Origin: an uncultured Muribaculaceae bacterium
Lineage (GTDB): Bacteria > Bacteroidota > Bacteroidia > Bacteroidales > Muribaculaceae
DNA length: 7,710 bases
NCBI GenBank assembly: GCA_910584495.1
Contig: CAJUAR010000094.1
Span: 1-7,710 of the forward strand
Reading direction: 5' to 3'
This document shows positions 6,737 through 7,710 of the stretch, piece by piece (the stretch's first letter is position 1; each line of letters begins with the position of its first letter). The notes below the pieces were generated by a model. The model searched no databases. It saw only the letters and a program-made list of their open reading frames with translations, and was not told the DNA's origin. A program made the translations under genes and the position numbers.

Positions 6737-7710
6737 TTATCTGCGTCGTTGCTGCTTCATCTGGCGCATCATGGCGGCAGGGTTGTTGCCCATTGTGCTC
6801 ATGGCATGCATCATTTTGCGCATTTGGTCGAACTGTTTGAGCAGGCGGTTGACATCCTGTATTTTTGTGCCCGAACCGTTGGCAATGCGCTGCACACGAG
6901 TGCCGCGAATCACTTCGGGGTGTTCGCGTTCGTAGGGGGTCATGGACATGATTATGGCCTCAATGCTCTTGAAGGCATCATTGTCGATTTCCACATCTTT
7001 GAGGGCTTTGCCCGCTCCGGGAATCATGGCTGCGAGGTCTTTGAGGTTGCCCATGCGTTTCACCTGGTTGATTTGCTTGAGGAAATCGTTGAAGGTGAAC
7101 TGGTTCTTGCGCAGTTTCTTGGCAAGTTCCTCGGCCTCTTTTTCGTCGAACTGCTGCTGGGCGCGTTCAACGAGCGACACAATGTCGCCCATGCCGAGGA
7201 TGCGGTCGGCCATGCGGTCGGGATGGAACACATCGATGCCTTCGAGGCTCTCGCCGGTGCCTACAAACTTGATAGGCTTGTCCACCACGCTGCGAATCGA
7301 CAGTGCGGCACCACCGCGGGTGTCGCCGTCGAGCTTGGTGAGAACAACACCGTTGAAATCGAGACGTTCGTTGAATGTTTTGGCGGTGTTCACGGCATCC
7401 TGGCCTGTCATGGCATCGACCACAAAGAGGATTTCCGAAGGATTGATGGCTTTTTTGATGGCCTCGATTTCGTTCATCATCTCTTCATCGACAGCCAGGC
7501 GGCCGGCGGTATCGACAATCACAAGGTCGTTGTGGTTGGTGCGGGCATAGTCTATTGCTCGTTTGGCAATGCCCACGGGGTCTTTAACTCCGTCTTCGGT
7601 ATATACCTCCACTCCAATCGATTCGGCGAGGACTTTGAGCTGGTCGATGGCTGCCGGACGGTATACGTCGCAGGCCACAAGCAGCGGGCGCATGGCTTTC
7701 TCGCTCTTGA
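6737..7710 (-). CDS. ffh: Signal recognition particle protein Ffh, GTPase and M domains (5' end outside window)
   Basis: Ffh binds SRP RNA and the signal sequences of nascent membrane proteins, then docks with FtsY to deliver them to the translocon. The visible part is about 323 residues; residues below count from the first visible Met at 7693, but the frame stays open to the window edge, so this Met is internal. Present are DVYRPAAIDQL at 9-19, the GTPase motifs DTAGR (61-65), TKLDGDTRGG (119-128) and GTGE (145-148), and a methionine-rich M domain from about 180. The M domain includes the RNA-binding region RIANGSGTKIQDVN (269-282) and ends with a Met-rich, basic tail (MMRQMKQQRRR). The N domain and P-loop, roughly 110-130 residues, lie beyond 7710. 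FtsY shares the GTPase motifs but has no such M domain. It is the first visible gene of the leftward run. Confidence 0.97.
   Translation of the reverse strand, partial: KSEKAMRPLLVACDVYRPAAIDQLKVLAESIGVEVYTEDGVKDPVGIAKRAIDYARTNHNDLVIVDTAGRLAVDEEMMNEIEAIKKAINPSEILFVVDAMTGQDAVNTAKTFNERLDFNGVVLTKLDGDTRGGAALSIRSVVDKPIKFVGTGESLEGIDVFHPDRMADRILGMGDIVSLVERAQQQFDEKEAEELAKKLRKNQFTFNDFLKQINQVKRMGNLKDLAAMIPGAGKALKDVEIDNDAFKSIEAIIMSMTPYEREHPEVIRGTRVQRIANGSGTKIQDVNRLLKQFDQMRKMMHAMSTMGNNPAAMMRQMKQQRRR

Noticed and set aside
6942..7550. A 202-codon plus-strand open frame
   Set aside because: Antisense to ffh; its Ser/Leu/Arg-rich translation mirrors ffh codon usage and has no family features.

Overview
The window most likely comes from a member of the Bacteroidota, probably a gut-type Bacteroidales. 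This is an inference from three things. Starts lack Shine-Dalgarno sequences, for example upstream of the methyltransferase, FolD and permease genes. A Bacteroides-type promoter (TTTG, 19-nt spacer, TAnnTTTc) precedes the permease. The Ffh and permease sequences have a Bacteroidales look. I could not run a taxonomic search.

Layout. (1) Positions 1-1143 are AT-rich (14/60 and 19/60 G+C in two counted lines) and hold two overlapping plus-strand genes for small, related, three-helix membrane proteins of unknown function. They are diverged tandem copies joined by an ATGA stop/start overlap. (2) Positions 1144-1538 are a 395-bp gap with no convincing gene. It holds a short hairpin with a cUCCGg tetraloop, an AT palindrome and, near its right end, the predicted permease promoter. 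(3) Positions 1539-3152 (+) encode a 12-helix APC-superfamily amino-acid transporter resembling the glutamate/GABA antiporter GadC. (4) Positions 3161-7710 (-) hold five tightly packed genes read right to left: ffh (5' end outside the window), folD, a CapA-type metallophosphatase, a TrmN6/YfiC-type tRNA adenine methyltransferase, and a CPBP (Abi) membrane protease. Junctions are 31 nt, a 4-nt overlap, 7 nt and a 1-nt overlap, so the run looks like one transcript. G+C here is about 55% in a counted line.

How it fits together. The minus-strand group is mostly housekeeping: co-translational membrane targeting (Ffh), one-carbon folate metabolism (FolD) and tRNA modification (TrmN6), with an envelope-type CapA protein and a membrane protease at its distal end. 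The permease is a stand-alone unit that meets this operon tail to tail, 8 bp apart; no decarboxylase partner is in the window. The part with no known explanation is the left AT-rich paralog pair, the best candidate for something undescribed. It looks like accessory DNA, but the sequence alone does not show what it does.
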